Under the pieces are notes generated by a model. The model worked only from the letters and a program-made list of their open reading frames with translations, was not told the DNA's origin and made no database searches. The translations under genes and the position numbers were made by a program. Of a stretch of DNA of 64,000 nt, positions 1-7,849 are shown piece by piece (the stretch's first letter is position 1; the number at the start of each line of letters is the position of its first letter). The stretch comes from an uncultured Bacteroides sp. (lineage in GTDB: Bacteria > Bacteroidota > Bacteroidia > Bacteroidales > Bacteroidaceae): positions 1,984,001-2,048,000 of the forward strand of contig NZ_OY782855.1 in NCBI RefSeq assembly GCF_963678425.1, written 5' to 3'.

Positions 1-4
1 AAGA

Positions 5-58
5 AATATCCCTTCTTGAAAAGGTTTCTTTATTAAGACCTTTTCAAGAAGGGATATT
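5..58. terminator. Long perfect hairpin at left edge
   Basis: Two perfect 21-nt inverted arms (5-25 and 38-58) with a 12-nt loop. It lies just beyond the ilvC terminator, so it probably terminates a gene to the left of the window that converges on ilvC. No strong T-run follows on the minus side. The role is inferred. Confidence 0.5.
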
Positions 59-60
59 GT

Positions 61-98
61 ATTATTTAAAGAGAGCAAAGAAGCTCTCTTTAAATAAT
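61..98 (-). terminator. Hairpin terminator of the ilv operon
   Basis: Perfect 16-nt arms (61-76 and 83-98) with a 6-nt loop, starting 18 nt after the ilvC stop codon. The arm is A/T-rich at its base and GAGAGC-rich at the tip. It is the obvious end of the ilvD-to-ilvC transcript. Confidence 0.7.
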
Positions 99-115
99 AT
101 CAGCTAAATTCCTGA

Positions 116-1162
116 TTAGTTGTTTTCAGGACGCAATTTACGTACAACAGCACCAGCTTGCCACATTTCGCTTTCACGAAGAGCTTTCAATTCAGCATCC
201 AAACCTGCACGATAGTCTGGTTTAGAGTTTGTATCGATTGAACGTTGAGCTTCGTTACCGCACTTAACTTCAGCATACAATTTTTCAAATACAGGTTTTG
301 TTGCATCGTGGAATGGAATCATCCAGTCAAGAGCACCACGTTGAGCAGTTGTTGAACAGTTTGCATACATCCAGTCCATACCGTTCTTTGCAAAAAGAGG
401 CATCAATGACTGAGTAAGTTCTTCTACTGTTTCATTGAAAGCTTCAGAAGGAGTATGTCCGTTTTCGCGCAATGTTTCATATTGAGCAAGAAGTAATCCC
501 TGGATAGCACCCATCAAAGTACCACGTTCACCTGTTAAGTCAGAGTATACTTCACGTTTGAATGTTGTTTCAAACAAGTAACCTGAACCTACACCGATAC
601 CCAAAGCAACTACACGATTAAATGCATTGCCTGTTGCATCCTGGAAAATAGCATAAGAAGAGTTCAAGCCACGACCTTCAAGGAACATTGTACGAAGAGA
701 AGTACCTGATCCTTTAGGAGCAACAAGAATAACATCTACATCAGCAGGAGGAACAATTCCTGTTCTCTCTTTGTAAGTGATACCAAAACCATGAGAGAAA
801 TAAAGAGCTTTACCAGCTGTAAGGTTCTTCTTTACTGTAGGCCACACTTCAATCTGAGCAGCATCTGAAAGAAGATATTGGATGATAGTACCACGTTGAC
901 AAGCTTCGTCTATTTCAAACAAAGTTTCTCCCGGAACCCATCCGTCAGCAACAGCTTTTTCCCAAGTCTTGCCACCTTTACGTTGGCCAACAATTACATT
1001 AAAACCATTGTCTCTCAAGTTCAATGATTGTCCAGGTCCCTGAACGCCATAGCCAATCACTGCAATGGTTTCGTTTTTCAATACTTCACGTGCTTTTTCT
1101 AAAGGAAATTCCTCGCGGGTTACTACATTTTCAACAACACCGCCAAAATTCATCTGTGCCAT
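116..1162 (-). CDS. ilvC: Ketol-acid reductoisomerase
   Basis: Converts 2-acetolactate or 2-aceto-2-hydroxybutyrate to the dihydroxy acids of Val/Leu/Ile synthesis, using NADPH and Mg2+. The 348-aa protein has an N-terminal Rossmann fold with a GYGVQGPGQSLNLRDNG dinucleotide-binding stretch (about residues 37-53), followed by the longer phosphate-binding loop VGQRKGGKTW. The C-terminal knotted domain carries the metal-ligand motif YSDLTGERG. It is the last gene of the ilv operon and is followed at once by a hairpin terminator. The start is at MAQMNF, 27 bp after the thioesterase stop. Length and motifs are normal for Bacteroides enzymes. Confidence 0.97.
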   Translation of the reverse strand: MAQMNFGGVVENVVTREEFPLEKAREVLKNETIAVIGYGVQGPGQSLNLRDNGFNVIVGQRKGGKTWEKAVADGWVPGETLFEIDEACQRGTIIQYLLSDAAQIEVWPTVKKNLTAGKALYFSHGFGITYKERTGIVPPADVDVILVAPKGSGTSLRTMFLEGRGLNSSYAIFQDATGNAFNRVVALGIGVGSGYLFETTFKREVYSDLTGERGTLMGAIQGLLLAQYETLRENGHTPSEAFNETVEELTQSLMPLFAKNGMDWMYANCSTTAQRGALDWMIPFHDATKPVFEKLYAEVKCGNEAQRSIDTNSKPDYRAGLDAELKALRESEMWQAGAVVRKLRPENN

Positions 1163-1189
1163 TTTTGTTTTCTTTTTTTATTTAAAAAA

Positions 1190-1933
1190 CTAATTAATAA
1201 ATATCATTTTACTACGGCAAACAACTTCGCCGCCATTCTTTTTTATCTCAACATTATACTCATTTTCATTAATCTTCTGTTTATAGAATGAAAGAGTATC
1301 TCCGTAATAACTTTCTGCAACATATGCAACTTCAAAACGTTTAATCCGTTTTTCTTTATACATTTCAAGCGGAAAAAGATCGAGAACACGTTCAATATAC
1401 TTGATACTGTTTACATGTCCGTTAATATCAATATCACTATACTTTGTCTCGTAAGTTGTATCTGGTTCACAATTATCCACTTTAATCCGGCTAGGTTTTT
1501 CAATGGGGCATTCCTTATCACAAACATAATCAACAATGCTCCCACCGTGCAGAGTAAGTAAATCAGCCGGTTTACGTGTTTGCTGGCTAATCATAGCCCA
1601 TACAGAACGCGCATAACCTATGGGGCGCCCCTCTTCATTTAAAATCTCAAAATTACGATCTGTGAAAAGGCGATATACATTCTCGACCCAGGTTTTTATG
1701 CTGAACTTTTCATACTGATAAGGCATCTCATCCAACTCAACAGCCAGGCGGGAAAGTACCCATGTATAATTGGCCTCATTAAGATTTGCAATTCCAAATC
1801 CCCGGTCAGTAGAATGAAAACCGGCACAATTCAGTAAATGATTACCTAGCACCCCCATTGTGAGATGCCCGGAAAAGTCTACATGAAAAGGCTCTGCTAC
1901 AAAATTGTAATGTCCAAGCTTATTCTGCTCCAT
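1190..1933 (-). CDS. Acyl-ACP thioesterase (FatA/FatB-like)
   Basis: A 247-aa double-hotdog protein of the acyl-ACP thioesterase family, which releases fatty acids from acyl carrier protein. The N-terminal hotdog holds the stretch MGVLGNHLLNCAGFHSTDRG, and the second begins near YSDIDINGHVNSIKYIE, which contains the Asn-x-His catalytic pair typical of plant-type FatA. It starts inside the 3' end of ilvN (14-bp overlap) and is followed by ilvC, so it is translationally coupled into the branched-chain operon. That position suggests a link between branched-chain precursors and fatty-acid turnover, but this is inference. No signal peptide is present, so it is cytoplasmic. Confidence 0.88.
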   Translation of the reverse strand: MEQNKLGHYNFVAEPFHVDFSGHLTMGVLGNHLLNCAGFHSTDRGFGIANLNEANYTWVLSRLAVELDEMPYQYEKFSIKTWVENVYRLFTDRNFEILNEEGRPIGYARSVWAMISQQTRKPADLLTLHGGSIVDYVCDKECPIEKPSRIKVDNCEPDTTYETKYSDIDINGHVNSIKYIERVLDLFPLEMYKEKRIKRFEVAYVAESYYGDTLSFYKQKINENEYNVEIKKNGGEVVCRSKMIFIN

Positions 1934-2471
1934 TTTTCCCCTTTCTACTTTCTACCAAAGCCAGGAAATTACTTAGACGTTCTACCGGGCTTTTAGTAAT
2001 AGCAATACGTCCCGAACGAACAAACTGCCACAAGCCCATAGGCATCAGCTCATCATACAAAGCCTGAGTTTCCTCGGGATGTCCGGTAAGCTCAATAACA
2101 GCATATGTTTGGTTTACCTCCAGGATACGAGCGTTGTGCTTACGTACCAGTTTCTCTACCTGATTACTGCCTAACAAGCTCAAAGCCGGCACTTTGTAAA
2201 GCGCCACTTCCTGATAGATTATCTGATCATCAGTATAATAATGCGCCTGCATCACATCAATGCGTTTCTCAATCTGTTTAGTTATCTTTTCAATGGTACT
2301 GGCATCAGTATACACAGTAATAGTGTATTTATGAATACCCTGAATAGAAGAAGCAGATACACTTAATGTCTCAATATTTAGCTGGCGACGCGTAAAAATC
2401 GTTGTCACCTGATTCAGCAACCCAGCTATATTTTCTGAGTAAACGTTGATTGTATATAATTTCTTGTTCAT
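1920..2471 (-). CDS. ilvN: Acetolactate synthase, small (regulatory) subunit
   Basis: Regulatory subunit (183 aa) that binds the IlvB catalytic subunit and confers valine feedback inhibition. It has an N-terminal ACT domain beginning LYTINVYSENIAGLLNQVTT and a C-terminal small-subunit domain. An upstream in-frame ATG would add 15 residues that overlap the ilvB end. MNKKLYT at 2471 is chosen because homology begins there and it leaves a 10-bp gap from ilvB. The 3' end overlaps the thioesterase gene by 14 bp. The operon order ilvD-ilvB-ilvN supports the assignment. Confidence 0.93.
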   Translation of the reverse strand: MNKKLYTINVYSENIAGLLNQVTTIFTRRQLNIETLSVSASSIQGIHKYTITVYTDASTIEKITKQIEKRIDVMQAHYYTDDQIIYQEVALYKVPALSLLGSNQVEKLVRKHNARILEVNQTYAVIELTGHPEETQALYDELMPMGLWQFVRSGRIAITKSPVERLSNFLALVESRKGKNGAE

Positions 2472-2481
2472 AATATCAGTA

Positions 2482-4179
2482 TTAGTATCCCAACAACATG
2501 TTAGTAACCGTATCACCGGCAGGTGTCATCGGATAAACCATTCCTTTTTCTACAACACCGATTTCAAGAAAAAAGGAACCTTCGGTGTTCAGCATCTCCT
2601 GAATAGCCTCATCCAGTTCTTCACGCAAGTGAATGGATCTTCCCTTAATACCGTAAGCGGAAGCTATCTTCATATAGTCAGGGTTCTTCATCGGAGTGGA
2701 TGAATAACGTTCATGGAAGAACAGTTCTTGCCATTGACGAACCATACCCAGATAGCTATTATTCAACAGGATGATTTTCACGGAGGTACCTGTTTCCATA
2801 ATGGTTCCCAGTTCCTGGATAGTCATCTGGATTCCTCCATCGCCACTGAACAGACAAACCGTTCTGTCCGGTGCACCAAACGATGCTCCTATAGCAGCCG
2901 GAAGTCCGAAACCCATAGTTCCCAGTCCGCCCGATGTTACGATGCTGCGTTTTTTGGTAAACTGAAAATATCTGGCAGCCATCATCTGATTCTGACCTAC
3001 ATCAGTCACCAATACAGCCTCGTTATGGGTTGCCTTGGAAACACGTTCCACCACTTCGCCCATGGTAATAGGACCATCGACCGGATTCAGCTCAGCGCGG
3101 ATTACTGAATTATATTCAATCTCTTCACTTTCTTTAAAGCTTTCAATCCATTCGGTGTGTTTATTCTCTTTCAGTTGTGCGGTTACTGCGGCAAGAGTCT
3201 CCTTGCAATCGCCCACAACAGCAACTGTTGTTTTCACATTCTTGTTGATCTCGGCCGGATCAATATCAAAATGAATCACTTTGGCCTGTTTAGCATAGGT
3301 ATGCAAATCACCGGTTACCCGGTCATCAAAACGCATACCGATAGCAATCAGCACATCGCATTCATTCGTTTTTACGTTCGGTCCAAGATTACCGTGCATT
3401 CCCAGCATCCCTTTATTCAGCGGATGAGCCGAAGGTAACGCTGAAAGTCCCAGCAAAGTTCTGCCGGCAGGGATATCAGCTTTTTCAAGAAACTCTAAGA
3501 GCTCTTTCTGAGCTTCGCCGAGTTCCACCCCCTGGCCAACCAGCGCCAGCGGTTTCTTAGCAGAATTTATAAGTTGCGCAGCCGCACAAACCGCCTCTTC
3601 ATCTGCTTCGAGTACCGGTTGATAGCTGCGGATAAAATCTATTGTATGAGGTATATATTCAACTTTTGCCAATTGAGCATTCTTGGCGAAATCCAGTACT
3701 ACCGGTCCCGGACGCCCGCTTCGGGCAATATAAAATGCACGAGCCACTGCCCATGTTACATCTTCCGCACGGCGGATCTGATAACTCCACTTTGTGATTG
3801 GTTGAGTAAGACTGACCAGATCAATTTCCTGAAAAGCATCTGTTCCCAGTAAAGCAGCACCCACCTGACCAGCAATCACTACCAAAGGAGTACTGTCGAG
3901 CATTGCATCACCAATTCCGGTGATGGCATTAGTAGCACCGGGGCCACTGGTAACAATACAAACGCCCACTTTTCCTGAAACTCTTGCATATCCCTGAGCC
4001 GCATGGGTAGCACCCTGTTCGTGACGAACAAGGATATGGTTTAATTCCTGTTTATGATCATACAGACAATCATAGACAGGCATAATTGCTCCTCCGGGAT
4101 ATCCAAATATCGTATCTACGCCCTCCTTTACCAAGGAGCGCATCAATGCTTCCGATCCTGTAACCAGTTGTTTATCCAT
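2482..4179 (-). CDS. ilvB: Acetolactate synthase, large (catalytic) subunit
   Basis: Thiamine-diphosphate enzyme of 565 aa that condenses pyruvate with pyruvate or 2-oxobutyrate, the first common step of Val/Leu/Ile synthesis. The sequence shows the N-terminal TPP-pyrimidine domain with the catalytic Glu in RHEQGATHAAQGYAR, a central FAD-binding-type domain, and the C-terminal TPP/Mg2+ motif beginning GDGGIQMTIQELGT and ending in NNSYLG. It lies 25 bp after ilvD and 10 bp before ilvN. Length is typical of the family. Confidence 0.97.
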   Translation of the reverse strand: MDKQLVTGSEALMRSLVKEGVDTIFGYPGGAIMPVYDCLYDHKQELNHILVRHEQGATHAAQGYARVSGKVGVCIVTSGPGATNAITGIGDAMLDSTPLVVIAGQVGAALLGTDAFQEIDLVSLTQPITKWSYQIRRAEDVTWAVARAFYIARSGRPGPVVLDFAKNAQLAKVEYIPHTIDFIRSYQPVLEADEEAVCAAAQLINSAKKPLALVGQGVELGEAQKELLEFLEKADIPAGRTLLGLSALPSAHPLNKGMLGMHGNLGPNVKTNECDVLIAIGMRFDDRVTGDLHTYAKQAKVIHFDIDPAEINKNVKTTVAVVGDCKETLAAVTAQLKENKHTEWIESFKESEEIEYNSVIRAELNPVDGPITMGEVVERVSKATHNEAVLVTDVGQNQMMAARYFQFTKKRSIVTSGGLGTMGFGLPAAIGASFGAPDRTVCLFSGDGGIQMTIQELGTIMETGTSVKIILLNNSYLGMVRQWQELFFHERYSSTPMKNPDYMKIASAYGIKGRSIHLREELDEAIQEMLNTEGSFFLEIGVVEKGMVYPMTPAGDTVTNMLLGY

Positions 4180-4204
4180 ATAAACTAGTTGTTTTGTTTA
4201 CATA

Positions 4205-6034
4205 TTATATTAATCTAACAGCCCCTTTATCAGCAGAGCTTACCATACTTGCATAAGCTTTCAGGCTCTTAGGGATATTGCGATCACGCAAAGGAGCTGT
4301 AAATGCTTTATTTCCTCTTTCCATTTCTTCTGAACGGCGGATATCAAGCTCTTTATCACTCAGTTTTACATTAATGCTTCTTTCCGGAATATTTATTTCA
4401 ATGATATCGCCATCTTTAATCAGTCCGATATTTCCTCCGGCAGCAGCTTCAGGAGAAACGTGTCCGATACTCAATCCAGATGTACCTCCGCTAAAGCGTC
4501 CATCTGTGATTAAAGCACATTCCTTTCCCAAATGTTTTGATTTTATATAAGAGGTAGGGTAAAGCATTTCCTGCATTCCCGGTCCCCCCTTAGGTCCTTC
4601 ATAAGTAATTACCACAACATCTCCGGAGACGACCTTTCCTTTGAGAATTCCTTCACAAGCAGCATCCTGAGAATCGAACACCTTTGCAGGACCTGTAAAT
4701 TTCCATATACTTTCATCCACACCGGCGGTTTTCACCACACATCCGTCTTGTGCTATATTTCCTTTCAAAACAGCAAGTCCGCCATCTTTTGAATATGCAT
4801 AACCAATTGAACGAATACAACCATCTTTCCGGTCAGTATCAAGTTCTTTATAGTAATTATTCTGAGAGCCAAGTACCAAATTAAATTTACCACCCGGAGC
4901 ACTCTTATATTTCTTTACAGCCTCATCACAAACATCCGGACTTGTTATTGAATATTTATTAATTGCTTCAACAAGGGTCATTCCATCTACACGGTTTACA
5001 TTTGCATCAATCAATCCGGCAGCATCCAGTTCCGCCATAATTGCCATAATTCCTCCAGCACGATTCACATCTTGTATGTGGTATTTCTGAGTATTCGGAG
5101 CAACTTTACAAAGACAAGGCGTTTTACGTGAAAGAGCATCAATGTCATCCATTGTAAAGTCTACTTCCGCTTCATGAGCAATAGCCAAAAGGTGAAGAAC
5201 TGTATTTGTAGAACCACCCATTGCAATATCCAAAGTCATTGCGTTCAGAAAAGAAGTACGTGTGGCAATGCTTCTTGGTAAAACACTCTCATCGCCATCC
5301 TGATAATACTTATATGTATTTTCAACAATCTGTTTAGCTGCATCTTTAAAAAGATTAGCACGATTCTCGTGTGTTGCAACAATAGTACCGTTTCCGGGTA
5401 AAGCCATTCCCAGTGCTTCATTCAGACAGTTCATGGAATTAGCAGTAAACATACCCGAACAGCTACCACAAGTAGGGCAAGCTGAATTTTCAATCTTAGC
5501 AACTTCTGCATCACTTACGCTTTCGTCAGCCGACTTAATCATTGCATCAATCAAATCCAGGTGCTGACCATTCAATTCACCAGCTTCCATCGGACCTCCC
5601 GAAACAAAGATTGTTGGAATATTCAGTCTCATAGAAGCCATAAGCATTCCCGGAGTAATTTTATCACAGTTACTGATACAAACCATAGCATCCGCTTTGT
5701 GAGCATTCACCATATATTCTACACTATCAGCTATGATATCACGGGAAGGAAGAGAATAAAGCATACCATCATGCCCCATCGCAATACCATCATCAATAGC
5801 AATAGTATTAAATTCGGCAGCAAAACAACCAAGCTTCTCTATTTCAGCCTTAACTTGCTGACCTATTTCATGTAAATGCACATGGCCTGGCACAAACTGA
5901 GTAAAGGAGTTTACAATAGCTATAATAGGTTTGCCCAATTGTTCTTTCTTCATGCCATTTGCTACCCAAAGGGCTCGCGCTCCAGCCATTCTGCGGCCTT
6001 GCGTACTGAACGAACTACGTAATTGCTTTTTCAT
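4205..6034 (-). CDS. ilvD: Dihydroxy-acid dehydratase
   Basis: Iron-sulphur dehydratase (609 aa) that makes the 2-oxo acid precursors of valine, leucine and isoleucine. Cluster-ligand cysteines are visible in CISNCDKITPGM and in CPTCGSCSGMFTANSMNC. The C-terminal region with GRFSGGTSGLSIGHVSPEAA is also characteristic. It is the first structural gene of the operon. The start codon at 6034 follows directly after the attenuator terminator (T-run ends at 6049), so expression should depend on read-through of that terminator. Confidence 0.97.
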   Translation of the reverse strand: MKKQLRSSFSTQGRRMAGARALWVANGMKKEQLGKPIIAIVNSFTQFVPGHVHLHEIGQQVKAEIEKLGCFAAEFNTIAIDDGIAMGHDGMLYSLPSRDIIADSVEYMVNAHKADAMVCISNCDKITPGMLMASMRLNIPTIFVSGGPMEAGELNGQHLDLIDAMIKSADESVSDAEVAKIENSACPTCGSCSGMFTANSMNCLNEALGMALPGNGTIVATHENRANLFKDAAKQIVENTYKYYQDGDESVLPRSIATRTSFLNAMTLDIAMGGSTNTVLHLLAIAHEAEVDFTMDDIDALSRKTPCLCKVAPNTQKYHIQDVNRAGGIMAIMAELDAAGLIDANVNRVDGMTLVEAINKYSITSPDVCDEAVKKYKSAPGGKFNLVLGSQNNYYKELDTDRKDGCIRSIGYAYSKDGGLAVLKGNIAQDGCVVKTAGVDESIWKFTGPAKVFDSQDAACEGILKGKVVSGDVVVITYEGPKGGPGMQEMLYPTSYIKSKHLGKECALITDGRFSGGTSGLSIGHVSPEAAAGGNIGLIKDGDIIEINIPERSINVKLSDKELDIRRSEEMERGNKAFTAPLRDRNIPKSLKAYASMVSSADKGAVRLI

Positions 6035-6048
6035 TTTTCTTATTAATT

Positions 6049-6081
6049 AAAAAAGCCTCTCTCAAACGAATGAGAAAGGCT
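6049..6081 (-). terminator. Attenuator terminator of ilvD operon
   Basis: On the minus strand an 11-bp stem (6071-6081 with 6054-6064, one G-U pair) has a 6-nt loop and is followed by six Ts (6049-6054), 15 nt before the ilvD start codon. Its 5' arm (6071-6079) is perfectly complementary to 6117-6125, which begins at the leader-peptide stop codon. A competing antiterminator is therefore encoded. Confidence 0.85.
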
Positions 6082-6116
6082 CTAAATAATATTTTTATAG
6101 TACAATTAACTATACA

Positions 6117-6125
6117 CCTTTCTCA
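6117..6125 (-). promoter_or_regulatory. Antiterminator strand of ilv attenuator
   Basis: The nine bases TGAGAAAGG on the minus strand overlap the leader-peptide stop codon. They are the exact complement of CCTTTCTCA in the 5' arm of the terminator (6071-6079). A ribosome stalled upstream on the Ile/Leu/Val codons would leave this strand free to pair and block termination. A ribosome that reaches the stop would cover it. Confidence 0.75.
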
Positions 6126-6197
6126 CGCTCTTGATTGGACCACCACGAGGCGAATAATATGCACTAGAGACAGATTAATAGATGTAATAGAGTTCAT
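6123..6197 (-). CDS. ilv operon leader peptide (attenuator)
   Basis: A 24-codon ORF between the promoter and the terminator hairpin of ilvD. Eleven of its residues are branched-chain amino acids (4 Ile, 3 Leu, 4 Val). The densest run is Leu-Val-His-Ile-Ile-Arg-Leu-Val-Val-Val, placed just before the stop codon. This is the composition and placement expected of an ilvL/ivbL-like leader peptide that senses charged tRNA by ribosome stalling. It is not homologous to the E. coli peptides in any alignable way; the call rests on composition, position and the matching RNA structures. Confidence 0.85.
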   Translation of the reverse strand: MNSITSINLSLVHIIRLVVVQSRA

Positions 6198-6226
6198 ACT
6201 GATTTTATTCTTTTTTTTAGATGCTG

Positions 6227-6257
6227 CAAAGGTACGCTCTTTTTTTAAACCACCAAA
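6227..6257 (-). promoter_or_regulatory. ilvD operon promoter
   Basis: Bacteroidetes-type promoter on the minus strand: TTTG (6254-6257), a 19-bp spacer, then TACCTTTG (6227-6234). Transcription would start near 6220, about 23 nt upstream of the leader-peptide start codon. Confidence 0.8.
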
Positions 6258-6738
6258 CAAATTCGAGAAAAAAAACGCTAATAAATTTATAATCGTAAGA
6301 AATAAGCTCTCAAATATCTTATTCTATCACTTAAAACCACAAAAAACAATGAAAGAGAAAGATTTAATAATCAGAAGCAGAGCAATGCAAGTTAATAAAA
6401 AACTTTGTTATTCTATTATTTCAGTGCTTTCAAAAGCATATCAATTTGAAAAGAAAGTCTTGCTGTGGAACTATGAACAGTTAAGAACCTCATATTTTGC
6501 CTTTTAAGGGTAAATAACTTCTATAGTAAAACTTACATTAACACAAAGTTACACTCTTATACGGCCCTATATTTCTGAATCCTTGTCGTAGTCCACTGTT
6601 CAATCCTGATCTGCAAGGATCTTACATCCAAGGTAAAAGCATTTCATTTTAATGTAATTATACGACAATATGCCAGATAAAAAGTACTTAATAAACTGTA
6701 AATAGATTATCTCCGTTTAAGATAGAACAAAATATTCG
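6258..6738. other. Intergenic region, no gene seen
   Basis: About 480 bp between the divergent ilv and slyD promoters. It contains an open frame (6350-6507, 52 codons) without recognisable features. No convincing hairpin, RNA gene or repeat is seen. Confidence 0.5.
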
Positions 6739-6746
6739 TATATTTG
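6739..6746 (+). promoter_or_regulatory. slyD -7 promoter element
   Basis: TATATTTG matches the Bacteroidetes -7 consensus TAnnTTTG, 42 bp ahead of the slyD start codon. No good -33 TTG is seen at the usual distance. Confidence 0.6.
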
Positions 6747-6788
6747 CACACATTTTAATTAGTAAGAATCATTAATAATAAAGTATAG

Positions 6789-7388
6789 ATGGAAACAGCA
6801 GCAAACAAGCTCTTCGTAGTTTCATACGACCTGTATGTTACAGAAGATGGAGAGAGAGATTTAGTAGAGAAAGCAACAAAAGAACAACCATTCCAGTTTA
6901 TCTCTGGATTAGGCACCACTCTGGATGCCTTTGAGAGCCAACTTAAAGGACTAGTTGCAGGTGACAAGTTTGAATTTACAATTGCAAGCGACGAAGCATA
7001 TGGTGAATACAATGACGAACACGTTATTGATCTGCCTAAGAATATATTCGAAGTTGACGGAAGATTTGACGCAGAGCGTATCTTTGCAGGAAACGTTGTT
7101 CCGTTAATGGATGCAGATGGCAACAGAATGAATGCTACTGTTGTTGAAGTTACGAACAGCAATGTAAAAGTAGACATGAACCACCCATTGGCTGGTGATG
7201 ATTTAACCTTTGTAGGTGAAATTATTGAATCACGTACTGCCACTAACGAAGAAATTCAGGGCATGATTAACATGATGAGTGGCGAAGGTGGATGCGGTTG
7301 CGGATGCGACAGCTGTGGCGACGACTGCGATTGCGACGACAAAGAAGGACATGAAGGCAGTTGCGGTAGCGGCTGTGGTTGTCACTAA
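6789..7388 (+). CDS. slyD: FKBP-type peptidyl-prolyl isomerase (SlyD-like)
   Basis: Cytoplasmic prolyl cis-trans isomerase and probable metallochaperone (199 aa). Residues 1-70 give the first half of the FKBP fold with ISGLGTTLDAFESQLKGLVAGD, followed by the insert-in-flap domain (about 75-125) and the return strands ending VGEIIESRTAT. The last 35 residues form a Gly/Cys/Asp-rich tail with about nine cysteines (for example GCGCGCDSCGDDCDCDD) and a final His. It corresponds to the His-rich tail of E. coli SlyD that binds Ni2+, but is Cys-dominated here. The gene is monocistronic, with its own promoter and a strong terminator. Confidence 0.9.
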   Translation: METAANKLFVVSYDLYVTEDGERDLVEKATKEQPFQFISGLGTTLDAFESQLKGLVAGDKFEFTIASDEAYGEYNDEHVIDLPKNIFEVDGRFDAERIFAGNVVPLMDADGNRMNATVVEVTNSNVKVDMNHPLAGDDLTFVGEIIESRTATNEEIQGMINMMSGEGGCGCGCDSCGDDCDCDDKEGHEGSCGSGCGCH

Positions 7389-7429
7389 AAAAAATAAAGC
7401 ACACAGATAATCTGGCATTGTCCATAATA

Positions 7430-7486
7430 TTGTATAAATAAAAAAATACGGGATTGATTTAATTCCGTATTTTTTTATTTATACAA
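7430..7486. terminator. Bidirectional hairpin terminator after slyD
   Basis: Perfect 22-nt arms (7430-7451 and 7465-7486) with A- and T-runs inside the stem, 42 nt after the slyD stop. Confidence 0.85.
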
Positions 7487-7790
7487 TCATTGGGGCAGTG
7501 CTATTTTTCATTAACAGAAAGTTGTGAATAGTCTCAATTATTTAGTAACCTAAAAATATAAAGAGCTATATTCCCGTATTAATGTCAGTTTCAAAAGATC
7601 GATCAATTTTAATTATTTGTGTCCGGTAAACTAATATCTGATGTTTTTTATCTCTTGATCAAATCCTTTGCAGAAATCGTCTGAAACACAGAACCATTCA
7701 GTAATTTCGTCAAGAGCAAACATGAGCTAACAACATTTATAATATCTAGAAATATACCTTACTTATGATTAAGTATTTGTTTTTTATGTA
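7487..7790. other. Intergenic region before the PUL regulator
   Basis: About 300 bp of A/T-rich sequence between the slyD terminator and the regulator promoter. No ORF, RNA gene or strong repeat is seen. Confidence 0.5.
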
Positions 7791-7798
7791 TAAATTTG
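7791..7798 (+). promoter_or_regulatory. -7 element for the PUL regulator
   Basis: TAAATTTG matches TAnnTTTG, 51 bp ahead of the regulator start codon. No TTG/TTTG is seen at 19-21 bp upstream. Confidence 0.5.
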
Positions 7799-7849
7799 CA
7801 GGACTTAACAAAAAAAATGGTTACTTAACCAATTTAAAGAAAAGCACAA

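Noticed and set aside
6350..6507. Small open frame (52 codons) between the ilv and slyD promoters
   Set aside because: No promoter or ribosome-binding context, no signal or motif, and A/T-rich composition that favours chance open frames in non-coding DNA.
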